Shown: positions 38,699-48,920 of the stretch, piece by piece
Position numbering within the stretch: the stretch's first letter is position 1
Layout: each line of letters opens with the position of its first letter
Assembly (NCBI GenBank): GCA_023957235.1
Contig: JAMLHI010000001.1
Span: forward strand, 248,001 to 312,000
Direction: 5' to 3'
DNA: 64,000 nt
DNA from: Chitinophagales bacterium
GTDB lineage: Bacteria > Bacteroidota > Bacteroidia > Chitinophagales > JADIYW01
Translations under genes and position numbers: made by a program
The notes under the pieces: generated by a model
What the model was told of the DNA's origin: nothing
Seen by the model: the letters and a program-made list of their open reading frames with translations, nothing else
Databases searched by the model: none

Positions 38699-39605
38699 AT
38701 TCTTGACTTGTAACTTGGTTTGTAATTAATAACTCTTTCAATGCACCCCTTTTTTCCGGATTAGCATTGATACTGCGTCTTGCATCTACTCTTTGAATAT
38801 TGAAATCAGAATATAAATTATCAAAGAAATTATCATTCTCATCTTTGCCTTTAACGTCTGAATTACTCAAAATCCAAGTATGCCCCAATGTGTCAAGTTT
38901 GTGGCAAAAATCTCTTAGTCTGATTTGTTCGGTATCATTAAACTCGTCTTTTGCATAAGAGTTGAAACTCGAAGTTTTGCTTAACGGTTTATATGGTGGG
39001 TCGAAATAAAACAGCGTGTTACTGTCTGCATAATTCAGAGTTTCTTCATAGTCACCACAAAGGATTTCCACTTTCTGCAATGCTTGACTTACTGATAAAA
39101 TATTTCCCTTGTCGCAAATGGTTGGTCTCTTGTAACTGCCCATTGGCACGTTGTATTCATTTTTACGATTTACTCGGTAAAGTCCGTTGAAACAAGTCCG
39201 ATTGAGAAAAATAAACAAAGCAGATTGTCCGCTCTGTTCTCCTTTTCTTGTATTGTACAATTCTCTTTTTTGATAGTAGTATTCTTTTTTTTCTTCGGAT
39301 TTGTTTTCCAAAGAATGAAATTCACTTTGCAATTGTTGTAGAATAGAAATCAATTCTTTGGGTTTCGAAGCTATGGTTTTGTAAGTATTTATTAAATCCT
39401 CATTAATGTCGTTTATGACAGCTTTTTTAAGATTTGGAAAGTTATTCAACATCCAAAACAAAACAGCTCCGCTTCCAACAAATGGTTCAATATATGTGAA
39501 TTTGTTATTAGAAATGTCTTTTGGCAAAGCCTTTTCAATGTCGTTAATGAGCTGTGTTTTACCACCTGCCCACTTCAAAAATGGTTTTGCTATCCTGTCT
39601 GTCAT
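38682..39605 (-). CDS. dpnM: Dam/DpnM-type DNA adenine methyltransferase (D12 class)
   Basis: This 307-residue alpha-class adenine methyltransferase has motif I at the N terminus (KPFLKWAGGKTQLI), the target-recognition region in the middle (FNGLYRVNRKNEYNVPMG) and DPPY near residue 200 (FYFDPPYKPLS). This is the protective methylase of a DpnII-type system and would methylate GATC. It is the first gene of a minus-strand operon dpnM-dpnB-unknown-dpnA-rmuC. Methylase before nuclease lets protection build up first. Confidence 0.92.
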   Translation of the reverse strand: MTDRIAKPFLKWAGGKTQLINDIEKALPKDISNNKFTYIEPFVGSGAVLFWMLNNFPNLKKAVINDINEDLINTYKTIASKPKELISILQQLQSEFHSLENKSEEKKEYYYQKRELYNTRKGEQSGQSALFIFLNRTCFNGLYRVNRKNEYNVPMGSYKRPTICDKGNILSVSQALQKVEILCGDYEETLNYADSNTLFYFDPPYKPLSKTSSFNSYAKDEFNDTEQIRLRDFCHKLDTLGHTWILSNSDVKGKDENDNFFDNLYSDFNIQRVDARRSINANPEKRGALKELLITNQVTSQEYVRAI

Positions 39606-39937
39606 CTGTCTTTTATATTAGTATTTTGCTTCAAGCAAATTTACAATTTTCATTACTCTTATTCGCCGCTTCGGTCAGATAATTGTCAACCGAATTTGTC
39701 TGCTCAGTCGTCATTTAGGATTGCACACCACTTACAAATCATATCTGTTTTATCCCTATTGGTTTAGTAAATACAAATATTTAAGTTTCTATTTGCAATG
39801 TGGATGCAATTGGTTAAGGACAATCTAATATAGAAAAAAATTTATGTTTTAAATTATTTGATTGCACAAGAGACTTCTCTCTGAGATTAGACAGCAGTTA
39901 ACGTAGATAATGAATATCAAATATTACCATTTTCTTT
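39606..39937. other. Upstream region of the dpn operon, nothing recognised
   Basis: These 332 bases should contain the promoter of the minus-strand dpn operon and the 3' end region of the helicase gene. I see no gene, repeat or clear promoter box. Confidence 0.4.
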
Positions 39938-42900
39938 CTATTCTATCCACTCAAAATTTGGCAATCCATCTGGTTGGATATAAATCAATGCGGTTTCTGA
40001 TATCTCATAATTCATCTCTTGAAGTGCCTGCCGATAACGTTTAATATTCTCAATATTCTTTTTCTTATTGACAGACTCCTGACCAGTTTTAAAGTCATAA
40101 AGCTTTCCTTGTCTCCCATTCAGTATTAGCAAATCAAATCTATAAAGATTGCCTTCAAACACCAATTCTCTCTCCGTAAGAAACTCCCCTTCATTTTCAT
40201 ATAAATCCTGTATTTGAGGGGCAGAAAAAAATGTTTTGACTCTTTCAAAGACAGTTTCTTCCGTTGCTTTATCTAAATAATACCGATGTGTGATATTCAA
40301 AAATATTTTTTCAATGCTAGCTTTCACTCTATATAGAGAAAGAACTTCATGAATCATTTCTCCTATGATTATCTCAAGATTTTGAAATGGAATTGGAGCC
40401 AATGGGATAGCCTCTTGCTGTGAGCTTGCTGAAAGATTTATTTCTTTCTCAACCAATTGGCAATTCTTATCTTGTTCAATATATTTATGCTCTTCACGAC
40501 CAAACTGATAAGTGTTATCATCTATAAATTGTTCTGCCTGAGAATGCTGTAACCCATTATACATTAACTGACCTATATGGGCACTTTCAGAATTTCCTTT
40601 AGGAATTTCGCTGACAACATAAATTTTTTCCTTGGCTCTTGTCAGTGCTACATAAGCAACATTCAAATTGTCACAGGCTTGCAAGATTACTTCTTCCTGA
40701 AAATCTCTTACATAAAGAGATTCCCCTGCTTTTTTAAAATCTATTGGTAAAGTCTTAAATCCTTTTTTAGCTTCGGAATCTAATATCTCTGGCCACAAAA
40801 TCGGTTGTTTCAGAGGGGAAGATTCTACTATGCCCCATTGAAAAAAAGGAAGTAATACCACATTGAATTCTAAGCCTTTAGATTTGTGAATTGTAATAAT
40901 CGGAATGGCATCTGTATCTCCAGAAATCGAAATAGATCTTTCTTTGATTTCCCACCATTCTAGGAAACTATTAATTGAAATTTGATAATTTTCAGATTGA
41001 TAGATAAATACCATATCTAAAAACTGTTCTACATAAATATCTCTATGTTCATGTAGGTTCAATGTGTCAATGAGATGTAAGACAATATCGTATATAGATA
41101 ATGCTTCCAATATCTGAATATGCTCTTCTGCTACCAATTGGGGAATCCATTTCTGTATAAACTCCTCTCGTCTTTCAAAAATCTCTGAATGTTCTTCTAG
41201 CTTAAGATGCACTTCTTTATAATAATAGAGTACAGATACGATATTGACTTCCTCTTTGGGATTGAGCAGCAATCTTAGTGAGCATAATATTAATTGAATA
41301 ATAGCTTGAGAATCAAACAACAAAGCTTCTGAGGTCATAATGGGAAGACCTATTTTCTTGAGAAAACCTGAAACTTTGACCGCTTCTTTGTTTGTCTTTA
41401 CTAAGATAGCAATGTCTTTATATTGATATTTTAGTTCAGTGGTCAATCTAGAAATAGTACTTTTCAAGTATTGAGGAACAAAATCATCGGAGCTTTCCTC
41501 ATCATCTTCCTCTTTGCCTTTCTTGGACGCTTTATGTACAAATTTCCATTCAACAAATCCTCCCAATTTGGCATTCATCTCTTGCACAGAAGATTCAAAT
41601 GTGTATAATTGATGAATAGTATCATGATCAATGGGTGCTATTTGGGGGGATATTCCATATTTCCTTTCTATATATTGTTGAACTTCATCTGGGAGCATGG
41701 ATATCCACTGATTATTAAATGTGATAATATTAGAAAGACTTCTATAGTTTTTATTTAAAATCAATTGGGTTTTCTCCTCATTCCAAAATGTCTTTAAATC
41801 GGACTGTACCCCTTTTTGAATTAACTGAAAATTTCCTCCTCTCCATCTATAAATTGCCTGTTTAGCATCTCCTACTATCAACACCTTGCAACTTTCTCTA
41901 TGAGATAAAATCTCAATTATCAATGGAAGTAAATTTTCCCATTGTAGGCTACTAGTATCTTGAAATTCATCCAATAAAATATAGCGATATTTATTGCCTA
42001 TCCGCTCATAAAGAAAAGGAGCGCTAGTATTTGTTACAACCTTTTGAATTAATTGATGGTTATCTGAAATAAACATCAGTCCATTCTTTTCGCGATATTC
42101 TTTCATTTTGTCAACCACATTTGTTAGCAGACCCAATGCTTTTAAATATTTTCTAAATCCAGAAGCCGTATTATAAAGAATGATGCCTTCTCTGAAAAAC
42201 TGCAAAAATTCTTTCACAAGAGGAAATAATTGATTATTCCAAACTGAAAGTTTAGACTCGACATCCGACAGTTTATAAGCTTCTTTTTTAAATGGATTAT
42301 TACCCTCATCGATTAATTCCAAAACCTTTTTACTATAGTGTAATTTATTGGGTTCAATTAGAAATTTTTTCGTTTGAGAAGGAAAATGATTTCCAGAGAA
42401 ATAACCATTCTCCAATTGTTCACTTACAATGATATCTGTGATTTTTTGGGCATAATCTGTAACCTTGCTAGTAAATACATTTTCTTCTTTCTTAAACTCC
42501 GTATATAATTGACCTAATAGCTCTAAAGGGAAATTTAATTCGACTCGACCAATATGCTCTTTGAATAATTCTTTGGACAATTGCTTGATCATTTCTTCGG
42601 GTTGCCACATTTTGCCTTCCTCCAAATTTTCAGTAGCAATATCTTTCAGCCACCTGCTCAACAATTGATTTTCCTGATGTGAATAATCTTCCAATAGATT
42701 TGCCAAAGATTCTTCAAGTGCAGTAGTAGTATCCATACTGACGGTGGACATATTCAGCAACTTCAGTTCCAATAAAAACGACTTAACAATTCTATTGAAG
42801 AATTTATCAATCGTCATGATTGAAAATTGTGAATAATCGTGTAATATTTTTCCCAAAGCAATTTTGGCTTTCCATACCAATCGCTGAAAGTCCCAATTGG

Positions 42901-43168
42901 GGTTGTCTGCTAAAAGCGATTGAGCGATAGAGCTATTCTTAGCCTCTTCTTCATTTGACAAACGACTGATTTCAGTCAAAAAATCCAAGATCCTTGACTT
43001 CATCTCTTCAGTAGCTTTATTTGTAAAAGTAATGGCTAATATTCTATCATAATTACAAAATTCGGCTTTCTCAAAATCTAAAATAATTTGTAAATACATC
43101 TTAGCCAGCGTATAGGTCTTTCCCGAACCAGCAGAAGCTTTACATAATACTAAATTTGCAGACGTCAT
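39938..43168 (-). CDS. AddA/RecB-like helicase-nuclease (UvrD superfamily)
   Basis: This 1,076-residue SF1 helicase has its Walker A at the N terminus (ASAGSGKTYTLA), motif Ia ITFTNKATEEMK, Walker B ILLDEFQDTS, motif III VGDAKQAIYRWRGG, motif V ITIHKSKGLEFN and motif VI VALTRAKEKIYVV. A C-terminal PD-(D/E)XK nuclease domain is shown by LLILNGRQGKLYDFKTGQES. Together these fit the AddA subunit of the double-strand-break resection enzyme found in Bacteroidota. The AddB-type partner, usually adjacent, is not in this window. Confidence 0.9.
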   Translation of the reverse strand: MTSANLVLCKASAGSGKTYTLAKMYLQIILDFEKAEFCNYDRILAITFTNKATEEMKSRILDFLTEISRLSNEEEAKNSSIAQSLLADNPNWDFQRLVWKAKIALGKILHDYSQFSIMTIDKFFNRIVKSFLLELKLLNMSTVSMDTTTALEESLANLLEDYSHQENQLLSRWLKDIATENLEEGKMWQPEEMIKQLSKELFKEHIGRVELNFPLELLGQLYTEFKKEENVFTSKVTDYAQKITDIIVSEQLENGYFSGNHFPSQTKKFLIEPNKLHYSKKVLELIDEGNNPFKKEAYKLSDVESKLSVWNNQLFPLVKEFLQFFREGIILYNTASGFRKYLKALGLLTNVVDKMKEYREKNGLMFISDNHQLIQKVVTNTSAPFLYERIGNKYRYILLDEFQDTSSLQWENLLPLIIEILSHRESCKVLIVGDAKQAIYRWRGGNFQLIQKGVQSDLKTFWNEEKTQLILNKNYRSLSNIITFNNQWISMLPDEVQQYIERKYGISPQIAPIDHDTIHQLYTFESSVQEMNAKLGGFVEWKFVHKASKKGKEEDDEESSDDFVPQYLKSTISRLTTELKYQYKDIAILVKTNKEAVKVSGFLKKIGLPIMTSEALLFDSQAIIQLILCSLRLLLNPKEEVNIVSVLYYYKEVHLKLEEHSEIFERREEFIQKWIPQLVAEEHIQILEALSIYDIVLHLIDTLNLHEHRDIYVEQFLDMVFIYQSENYQISINSFLEWWEIKERSISISGDTDAIPIITIHKSKGLEFNVVLLPFFQWGIVESSPLKQPILWPEILDSEAKKGFKTLPIDFKKAGESLYVRDFQEEVILQACDNLNVAYVALTRAKEKIYVVSEIPKGNSESAHIGQLMYNGLQHSQAEQFIDDNTYQFGREEHKYIEQDKNCQLVEKEINLSASSQQEAIPLAPIPFQNLEIIIGEMIHEVLSLYRVKASIEKIFLNITHRYYLDKATEETVFERVKTFFSAPQIQDLYENEGEFLTERELVFEGNLYRFDLLILNGRQGKLYDFKTGQESVNKKKNIENIKRYRQALQEMNYEISETALIYIQPDGLPNFEWIE

Positions 43169-43216
43169 TGTTCTAAAGATACATAATGCCCTCCAATTTT
43201 ATTCAAAAATATTGGT

Positions 43217-44044
43217 TCATGCTTGCCTATCTTTTAGAATAAATATTGGCACATCAAATTCTGTTGCAAGAGTAGCACTAATATTTCCTGATACTAATCT
43301 TTTCCAAAAGGTTTTTTTATTAGAAGAAGTCACCAACAATTCTGTTTGATGACCTTTTAAAAAGCCATATAAACCATTGACGACAGATTCGTCATTGACA
43401 TAATAAAAATTAATTATCCTATCAGAAAACTGACTTTTAATCTCATTGACAATATTTGTATCTGCTTGATAAACATCTTGTTCCTTACTATATATATGAA
43501 CAATATTTAATTGCTGAATTCCAAATAAATCCAACATTTTAAAGGTTTCTGTCAAATGCTTTAATTTAGGAGATTCCAACTGATGAGCAAAAGTAATATT
43601 TTTTATTGGATGAAATTGGTATCTAAAAGGAATAACAATAGTAGGGATATCCATCTGTGTGACTACCTGTGCAGCGGTACTTCCTATCATTTTATCCAAA
43701 AGCCCTGATTTGCCATGAGTGCCCATAATGATTAGATTGGCATTCATTGTATCAATTACATTCTCAGCTTCATCTAAAATATTTCCAGATCGTATGGTCG
43801 TTGAAATTTTTATCCCTTCATCACGAAATTCAACTTCTATCTCATTCATAGACTGTTGAGCTACATCATAAAGGACGGCATTTAATTCTACTGTAAATCC
43901 CATCTGAGTAATCGAACCAACGACTGGAGAAAGGGTATGCAACACTATCACTTCACTATTATCCGCCTTCGCCAATAACTTTGTAAATATTTTTGCATTT
44001 TGAGAGTATTCAGAAAAATCCGTTAAAAACAAAATTTTATACAT
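43217..44044 (-). CDS. Tandem universal stress protein (UspA family)
   Basis: About 275 residues from the Met at 44044 (MYKILFLTDFSEYSQNA); an ATG at 44104 would add 20 residues not typical of the family. There are two UspA folds. The first ends with the ATP-binding signature IIMGTHGKSGLLDKMIGSTA. The second, ending LLVTSSNKKTFWKRLVSGNI, has a degenerate nucleotide loop. Tandem Usp proteins are common in Bacteroidota and respond to starvation or other stress. It diverges from hppA; the 156-base gap between the two genes holds both promoters. Confidence 0.88.
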   Translation of the reverse strand: MYKILFLTDFSEYSQNAKIFTKLLAKADNSEVIVLHTLSPVVGSITQMGFTVELNAVLYDVAQQSMNEIEVEFRDEGIKISTTIRSGNILDEAENVIDTMNANLIIMGTHGKSGLLDKMIGSTAAQVVTQMDIPTIVIPFRYQFHPIKNITFAHQLESPKLKHLTETFKMLDLFGIQQLNIVHIYSKEQDVYQADTNIVNEIKSQFSDRIINFYYVNDESVVNGLYGFLKGHQTELLVTSSNKKTFWKRLVSGNISATLATEFDVPIFILKDRQA

Positions 44045-44200
44045 AGGCCATAGTCTATTCCACAATTTGTTAAAAAAAAAGATACTTTGCTTGATTTTAT
44101 ACAAATAAATTTTTCATCATTCAATATTATTTATCAGATTGTATTTTTTCATTTTAATAATTGATATATTTCAGCTATGTAAATTAAATTATTTAGAATA

Positions 44201-46405
44201 ATGAAAGAATCAATCGTGTACTTTGTTCCTTTATTGGGACTTTTAGGACTGTTGGTAATGTTTATCAAGTACCAATGGGTGTCCAAACAAGATGCAGGTG
44301 AAGCCAAAATGCAAGAGTTAGCAAGCTATATTGCAGATGGAGCAATCGCCTTTTTAAAAGCAGAATGGAAAGTCCTTTCCTATTTTGTGGTCATTGTAGG
44401 ATTATTATTAGCATATTCTGGAACATTAACAGAGCATTCCAGTCCACTCATCGCAGTTGCCTTTGTGATAGGGGCTGTTTCATCAGCCATTGCTGGATAT
44501 ATTGGGATGAAAATAGCTACGAAAGCCAATGTACGTACTACACAGGCTGCTCGTACATCTTTAGCTAAAGCATTGAGTGTCTCCTTTACTGGAGGAACAG
44601 TAATGGGTTTAGGTGTTGCTGGTCTAGCAGTATTTGGCTTGGGTGGTTTATTTATCGTCCTCTTAAAGATTTTTGGAGTAGTGGTAGTAGATAGTGGAGA
44701 GATGAAAACCGCTATTGAAGTGTTAACAGGATTTTCTTTAGGGGCTGAATCTATTGCTCTTTTTGCAAGAGTGGGAGGCGGTATTTATACCAAAGCTGCT
44801 GACGTTGGAGCGGACTTGGTAGGAAAAGTTGAAGCTGGTATCCCAGAAGATGATGTAAGAAACCCTGCTACTATCGCAGATAACGTAGGTGATAACGTGG
44901 GAGACGTAGCTGGTATGGGTGCCGATTTATTTGGCTCTTATGTAGCTACTATACTCGCAACGATTGTACTAGGTCAAGAAATTAAAGCAGTAGATAATTT
45001 TGATGGATTCTCTCCTATTTTATTACCTATGCTCATTGCAGGAATAGGAATTGTATTTTCAATAGTAGGTACATGGTTTGTCAAAGTGAAAAAAGAGATG
45101 GACAGTGTACAGACTGCCTTAAATCTTGGAAACTGGACATCTGTAATTCTTACAGCAATAGCAGCAATTGGATTAGCAAAATGGATGCTTCCAGAAACAA
45201 TGTCTTGGGTCAATCCAGAAAGAGGTGCAGATTTTACACAAAATGGGGTAATTGGAGCTATCATTCTTGGACTTATCGTTGGAATGTTAATGAGTATCAT
45301 TACTGAGTATTATACTGCTATGGGAAAAAGACCTGTCATGAGTATCGTCAGACAATCATCTACTGGTCATGCCACCAATATCATAGGTGGACTTTCTGTC
45401 GGGATGGAAAGTACAGTATTGCCCATTATTGTATTAGCAATAGGAATTTATGGCTCTTATGAACTTGCTGGGCTTTATGGCGTTGCTATTGCCGCTACAG
45501 GTATGATGGCTACTACTGCCATGCAATTGGCTATTGATGCTTTTGGACCAATTGCTGACAATGCAGGAGGTATCGCTGAGATGAGCCACTTACCAGAAGA
45601 AGTAAGAGGAAGAACTGATAATCTTGATGCAGTAGGAAATACGACTGCTGCTACAGGAAAAGGATTTGCTATTGCATCTGCAGCATTGACCTCTTTGGCT
45701 TTATTTGCAGCATTTGTTGGCATTTCTGGAATTAAATCAATAGATATATACAAGGCTAATGTTTTAGCAGGATTATTTATTGGAGGAATGATTCCTTTCA
45801 TTTTCTCTTCACTAGCGATAGCTGCTGTAGGAAGGGCTGCAATGGCAATGGTAGAAGAAGTCAGAAGACAATTCAGAGAGATTCCAGGAATTATGGAGTA
45901 CAAAGCCAAACCTGAATATGAAAAATGTGTAGCCATCTCTACACAAGCCTCTATCAAAGAAATGGTTGCCCCAGGATTGATTGCCTTAATTACTCCGGTA
46001 GTGATTGGTTTTATTTTTGGCCCTGAGGTATTAGGAGGATTATTAGCTGGAGTGACAGTATCTGGTGTCTTAATGGGTATCTTTCAAAGTAATGCAGGTG
46101 GTGCATGGGACAATGCAAAAAAATCTTTTGAAAAAGGAGTAGATATTAATGGACAAACATATTTCAAAGGTTCAGAGCCTCATAAAGCTGCTGTCACTGG
46201 AGACACTGTTGGAGACCCTTTTAAAGACACATCAGGTCCTTCGATGAATATATTAATTAAATTAATGTCTATCGTTGCTTTGATAATTGCTCCTCATATA
46301 GCACAACCTCAAATTCCAGAAGTAAACACTGAAACCGATACAATAGAAATTGTTGAAACTCCTGTAGATCAAGCTCCTACTCCAGAAGCTGTCAATGCAG
46401 AATAA
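44201..46405 (+). CDS. hppA: Membrane-bound ion-pumping pyrophosphatase
   Basis: This 734-residue protein has about 16 transmembrane helices. It hydrolyses pyrophosphate to pump H+ and/or Na+ across the inner membrane. The signature loops are complete: [40 protein letters not shown] and the late [28 protein letters not shown] has Ala then Thr-Gly where potassium-independent enzymes have Lys, so it should be the K+-dependent type, many of which pump Na+. An extra tail of about 35 mostly acidic residues ([15 protein letters not shown]) follows the last helix. TATATTTC at 44165-44172 is a one-mismatch promoter box. A terminator follows. Confidence 0.95.
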   Translation: MKESIVYFVPLLGLLGLLVMFIKYQWVSKQDAGEAKMQELASYIADGAIAFLKAEWKVLSYFVVIVGLLLAYSGTLTEHSSPLIAVAFVIGAVSSAIAGYIGMKIATKANVRTTQAARTSLAKALSVSFTGGTVMGLGVAGLAVFGLGGLFIVLLKIFGVVVVDSGEMKTAIEVLTGFSLGAESIALFARVGGGIYTKAADVGADLVGKVEAGIPEDDVRNPATIADNVGDNVGDVAGMGADLFGSYVATILATIVLGQEIKAVDNFDGFSPILLPMLIAGIGIVFSIVGTWFVKVKKEMDSVQTALNLGNWTSVILTAIAAIGLAKWMLPETMSWVNPERGADFTQNGVIGAIILGLIVGMLMSIITEYYTAMGKRPVMSIVRQSSTGHATNIIGGLSVGMESTVLPIIVLAIGIYGSYELAGLYGVAIAATGMMATTAMQLAIDAFGPIADNAGGIAEMSHLPEEVRGRTDNLDAVGNTTAATGKGFAIASAALTSLALFAAFVGISGIKSIDIYKANVLAGLFIGGMIPFIFSSLAIAAVGRAAMAMVEEVRRQFREIPGIMEYKAKPEYEKCVAISTQASIKEMVAPGLIALITPVVIGFIFGPEVLGGLLAGVTVSGVLMGIFQSNAGGAWDNAKKSFEKGVDINGQTYFKGSEPHKAAVTGDTVGDPFKDTSGPSMNILIKLMSIVALIIAPHIAQPQIPEVNTETDTIEIVETPVDQAPTPEAVNAE

Positions 46406-46432
46406 AAAGACATTCTTTCTTATTGAAAATCC

Positions 46433-46463
46433 AATGCCCAAGTCTAATGATTTGGGCATTTTA
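46433..46463 (+). terminator. Rho-independent terminator of hppA
   Basis: AATGCCCAA and TTGGGCATT form a nine-pair stem around a ten-base loop, followed by TTTTAATTG. It begins 27 bases after the hppA stop. Confidence 0.75.
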
Positions 46464-46702
46464 ATTGTTACACCACTTTGTATGCCATATAATAGCTAAA
46501 AAATATTTCAAAATACGACACCGATATATCCAACTAAAAGGATAAAAAGCGACATTCTCTTATCCTATACTTAGCTCGCTGATATCAAAGATATGAAGCC
46601 CAAAAAATAAGGTAAAAATGGGACTTTATAGAATTTAGGGAGCTATACAACGCTTACCCAGGTATGCACAGGTCTGTATTTCTAAGGTGCCATGGAGAAT
46701 AT

Positions 46703-47739
46703 TTACTTATGGCAAATGACTATGCCAAAGCCGGGAGCATTCAGCTTTTTCAGTTCTGTCTTATTAAACCCTGCTTTATTTGTAAATGTATCTATTTCAG
46801 ATTTTGAGTATGTTTTACCTCCTGCCTGATGAAGCAGGTTTAATGCCATAAATGAAGTAGTTGCTTTTGACATTTGTGAACTTCCTCCAATACCTTTTAT
46901 TTGGTCAAGGATAATATACATTCCGCCAGGATTGAGTGACTTGAAAATCTTTTGGGCAAGTGTTTCGTTTTCGGCTGGATTAAGTCCATGAATAATATTA
47001 AATGCAAGAATAATGTCAACTCCCTTTGGCAGCTCATCTTTCATAAAATCAGAAGGTAGAAAGGTAACATTTTTTGAAGCATTGTATTTAGATATACACT
47101 CCTCCGCATATTTTTTCACAGGGGGCAGGTCCACTATGATTGCTTTCAAATTGGGATTTTGCGCACAAAGTTCAATACTATATAAGCCATGCGAACCTCC
47201 AAGGTCAAGCAATTTAGTATGTGTTTTGGCAACAGGTATTTTTTTGCTACCTCCTTGAAGTTTGTTTTTGCAATATCAATCATTGCACGTGAAAACAACT
47301 CCCATTCATAATTAGTCATTTCTTCTAGCATATTCGATTGTGGTCTTTTGCCCAATCGAATGGTTTCGTCTAAATGGATATAGCCTTTATACAAATAGTC
47401 GCAGAATAATATAAAATATCGAAAATTATTGGGTGATTGTTCAGATAAATTCTTAAACCCTCTTTTAGTAAACGCATACTTTGTTTCTTTCTTCTGTACA
47501 TACCCAAGGGCTTCCAAACAGTCGAGAATTAATTCAGCACCCACTTCACTCACATTAGCACCTTTCGCAATACTCTTAACATCTTTAAACTCCATGCTAA
47601 GTTGGTCTGCAATTTTTAGTTTTATGGCACTGCCCAATGCAAAACCTAATCCTACCGAAGAAGATGCATCAGCAAACGGATGAGGAATGATATCGTTCGA
47701 CAAAAGTACTTTTTCAATGAATGAAAATTTATAAATCAT
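46703..47739 (-). pseudogene. O-methyltransferase, frameshifted at a seven-base A run
   Basis: Two overlapping reading frames together make one normal SAM-dependent O-methyltransferase of about 345 residues. The first (47739 down to about 47245) gives the N-terminal dimerisation and winged-helix domain (FADASSSVGLGFALGSAIKL). The second (from about 47238 down to 46703) gives the Rossmann domain with LLDLGGSHGLYSIEL as motif I, a catalytic-His candidate in AFNIIHGLNPAE, and a normal C terminus. The break is at the run of seven T on the plus strand, 47239-47245. One extra base there restores the frame through AKKIPVAKTHTKLLDLGG. It may be a real mutation, slippage-controlled expression or an assembly error. 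The substrate is unknown. Confidence 0.8.
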
Positions 47740-47809
47740 GTGATTTCATTTTTATACCATCAACAAAAGTATCAGAAGTATTGTGGTAAAAATTGTATAA
47801 TTCGGACAT

Positions 47810-48628
47810 TTATAATCTTACATTGATATGTCCTAGATATTCCATATTCGCAAAACGATATTGTTTGGGTGTAAGATTTGTATAGGACTTGAACTCACGA
47901 ATAAAATGCGATTGGTCGTAGTAGCCTGCTTCAAGACCAATTTCAGTAAGTGTTTGTTCAGAAAGACGGAGATGGTGTAAGCAATAAAGATATTTGTGGT
48001 ATTGGATAAACTCCTCCATATTCATACTGAGCCAATCTTGTGCAAATCGCCTGAGTTGACGGTCAGATAAACAGACCTGTTCGCAGAAATGATTGACGGT
48101 CAGATGATGCTGACTACCTAAACTCAATAATTTCTTTGCTCTACTAATTGAGAATTGAGAATTTGATATCTCAATTTTTCTCCTAATCCATGTCAATAGT
48201 ATTTCAACCTGCTGGCTGAATGTTTGATTGTAAAACAATTGATCGGCTATGTTGTCAAGTTGTGAACAGACTTCCTTCCCTTCAAGAACACTATTGTTAA
48301 ACTCTTTTGCAGGGGTATTGAATAGTAGCTGAAGCCCAATACTGTTTAGTTGAATACCAATAAATTCTTGCCTTCCAGTTTTGGTTAGCTCAAATGGTTT
48401 AAAGTTTATACCGTTAATAAAAACTGTTGGAAGGCTTTTTGAAACTTGTAGAGAAGGATTGAAGTAACCTATCGTGTCAGAGAAGTTAAATATTATTTCA
48501 ACTGTCCCTTTTGGCAGTATTATCTCCTTTCGCTCGTTTAATTCATTTTCAGATAGCCTCCATATACTATTGATGAAAGTCTTTTCGATTTCACCTGACG
48601 GAAAATATATGTCGGATGACTTGGTCAT
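47810..48628 (-). CDS. AraC-family transcriptional regulator
   Basis: This 272-residue protein ends in an AraC DNA-binding domain: LTVNHFCEQVCLSDRQLRRF is the first helix-turn-helix and LTEIGLEAGYYDQSHFIREF the second, followed by LTPKQYR. The N-terminal 150 residues resemble the DUF6597-like sensor found with such regulators (EIILPKGTVEIIFNF). The gene lies 70 bases upstream of the broken methyltransferase on the same strand and probably regulated it or an operon with it. Confidence 0.9.
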   Translation of the reverse strand: MTKSSDIYFPSGEIEKTFINSIWRLSENELNERKEIILPKGTVEIIFNFSDTIGYFNPSLQVSKSLPTVFINGINFKPFELTKTGRQEFIGIQLNSIGLQLLFNTPAKEFNNSVLEGKEVCSQLDNIADQLFYNQTFSQQVEILLTWIRRKIEISNSQFSISRAKKLLSLGSQHHLTVNHFCEQVCLSDRQLRRFAQDWLSMNMEEFIQYHKYLYCLHHLRLSEQTLTEIGLEAGYYDQSHFIREFKSYTNLTPKQYRFANMEYLGHINVRL

Positions 48629-48677
48629 ATTAATGTGACTGTGTCGGTCGTTTTAGCCTTGTGCATACAACGAAAGT

Positions 48678-48745
48678 CTATGAAAAAATCTTACACCAAC
48701 TTATTCAAATATAGTAAAAATTTGGTATTTTTTAAAGTGTTTCGT
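48678..48745 (+). mobile_element. Short insertion element, copy A (left part)
   Basis: This is a diverged copy of the left end found at 49490 and 53855: it starts CTATGAAAAAATC and continues TTCAAATATAGTAAAAATTT. It begins six bases after the AAC of GCATACAAC, the same position as in the other two copies. The right end is not clear; similarity fades after about 48745. Confidence 0.55.
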
Positions 48746-48838
48746 TCTAAAATAAGTCTTTTTAGAGCTACCCAAAAACACAGCTATTTTTCTAACCCTC
48801 GCTTAAATCACTTCTAATGAATCCGTTTTTAGAATGAG

Positions 48839-48871
48839 AGGGCTGTACAACGCTTGTTGCTGTTAGTGGCT
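48839..48871 (-). repeat. Cassette-recombination-site-like sequence after the DUF4359 gene
   Basis: Read on the minus strand, CCAGCCACTAAC is followed by AGCAACAAGC and then GTTGTACAGCCC. The outer cores CCACTAAC and GTTGTAC resemble the R'' (RYYYAAC) and R' (GTTRRRY) boxes of integron attC sites. The match is imperfect and the site is short. GCTRTACAACGCTT recurs at about 46643-46657. Confidence 0.4.
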
Positions 48872-48920
48872 GGTTTTCTGTCGAACTGCCAGCAAAATAA
48901 TCAACAGAGAACGTATATTA

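Noticed and set aside
45475-45957. A 160-codon antisense frame in hppA
   Set aside because: It is a hydrophobic shadow produced by the repeated Gly/Ala codons of the pyrophosphatase helices.
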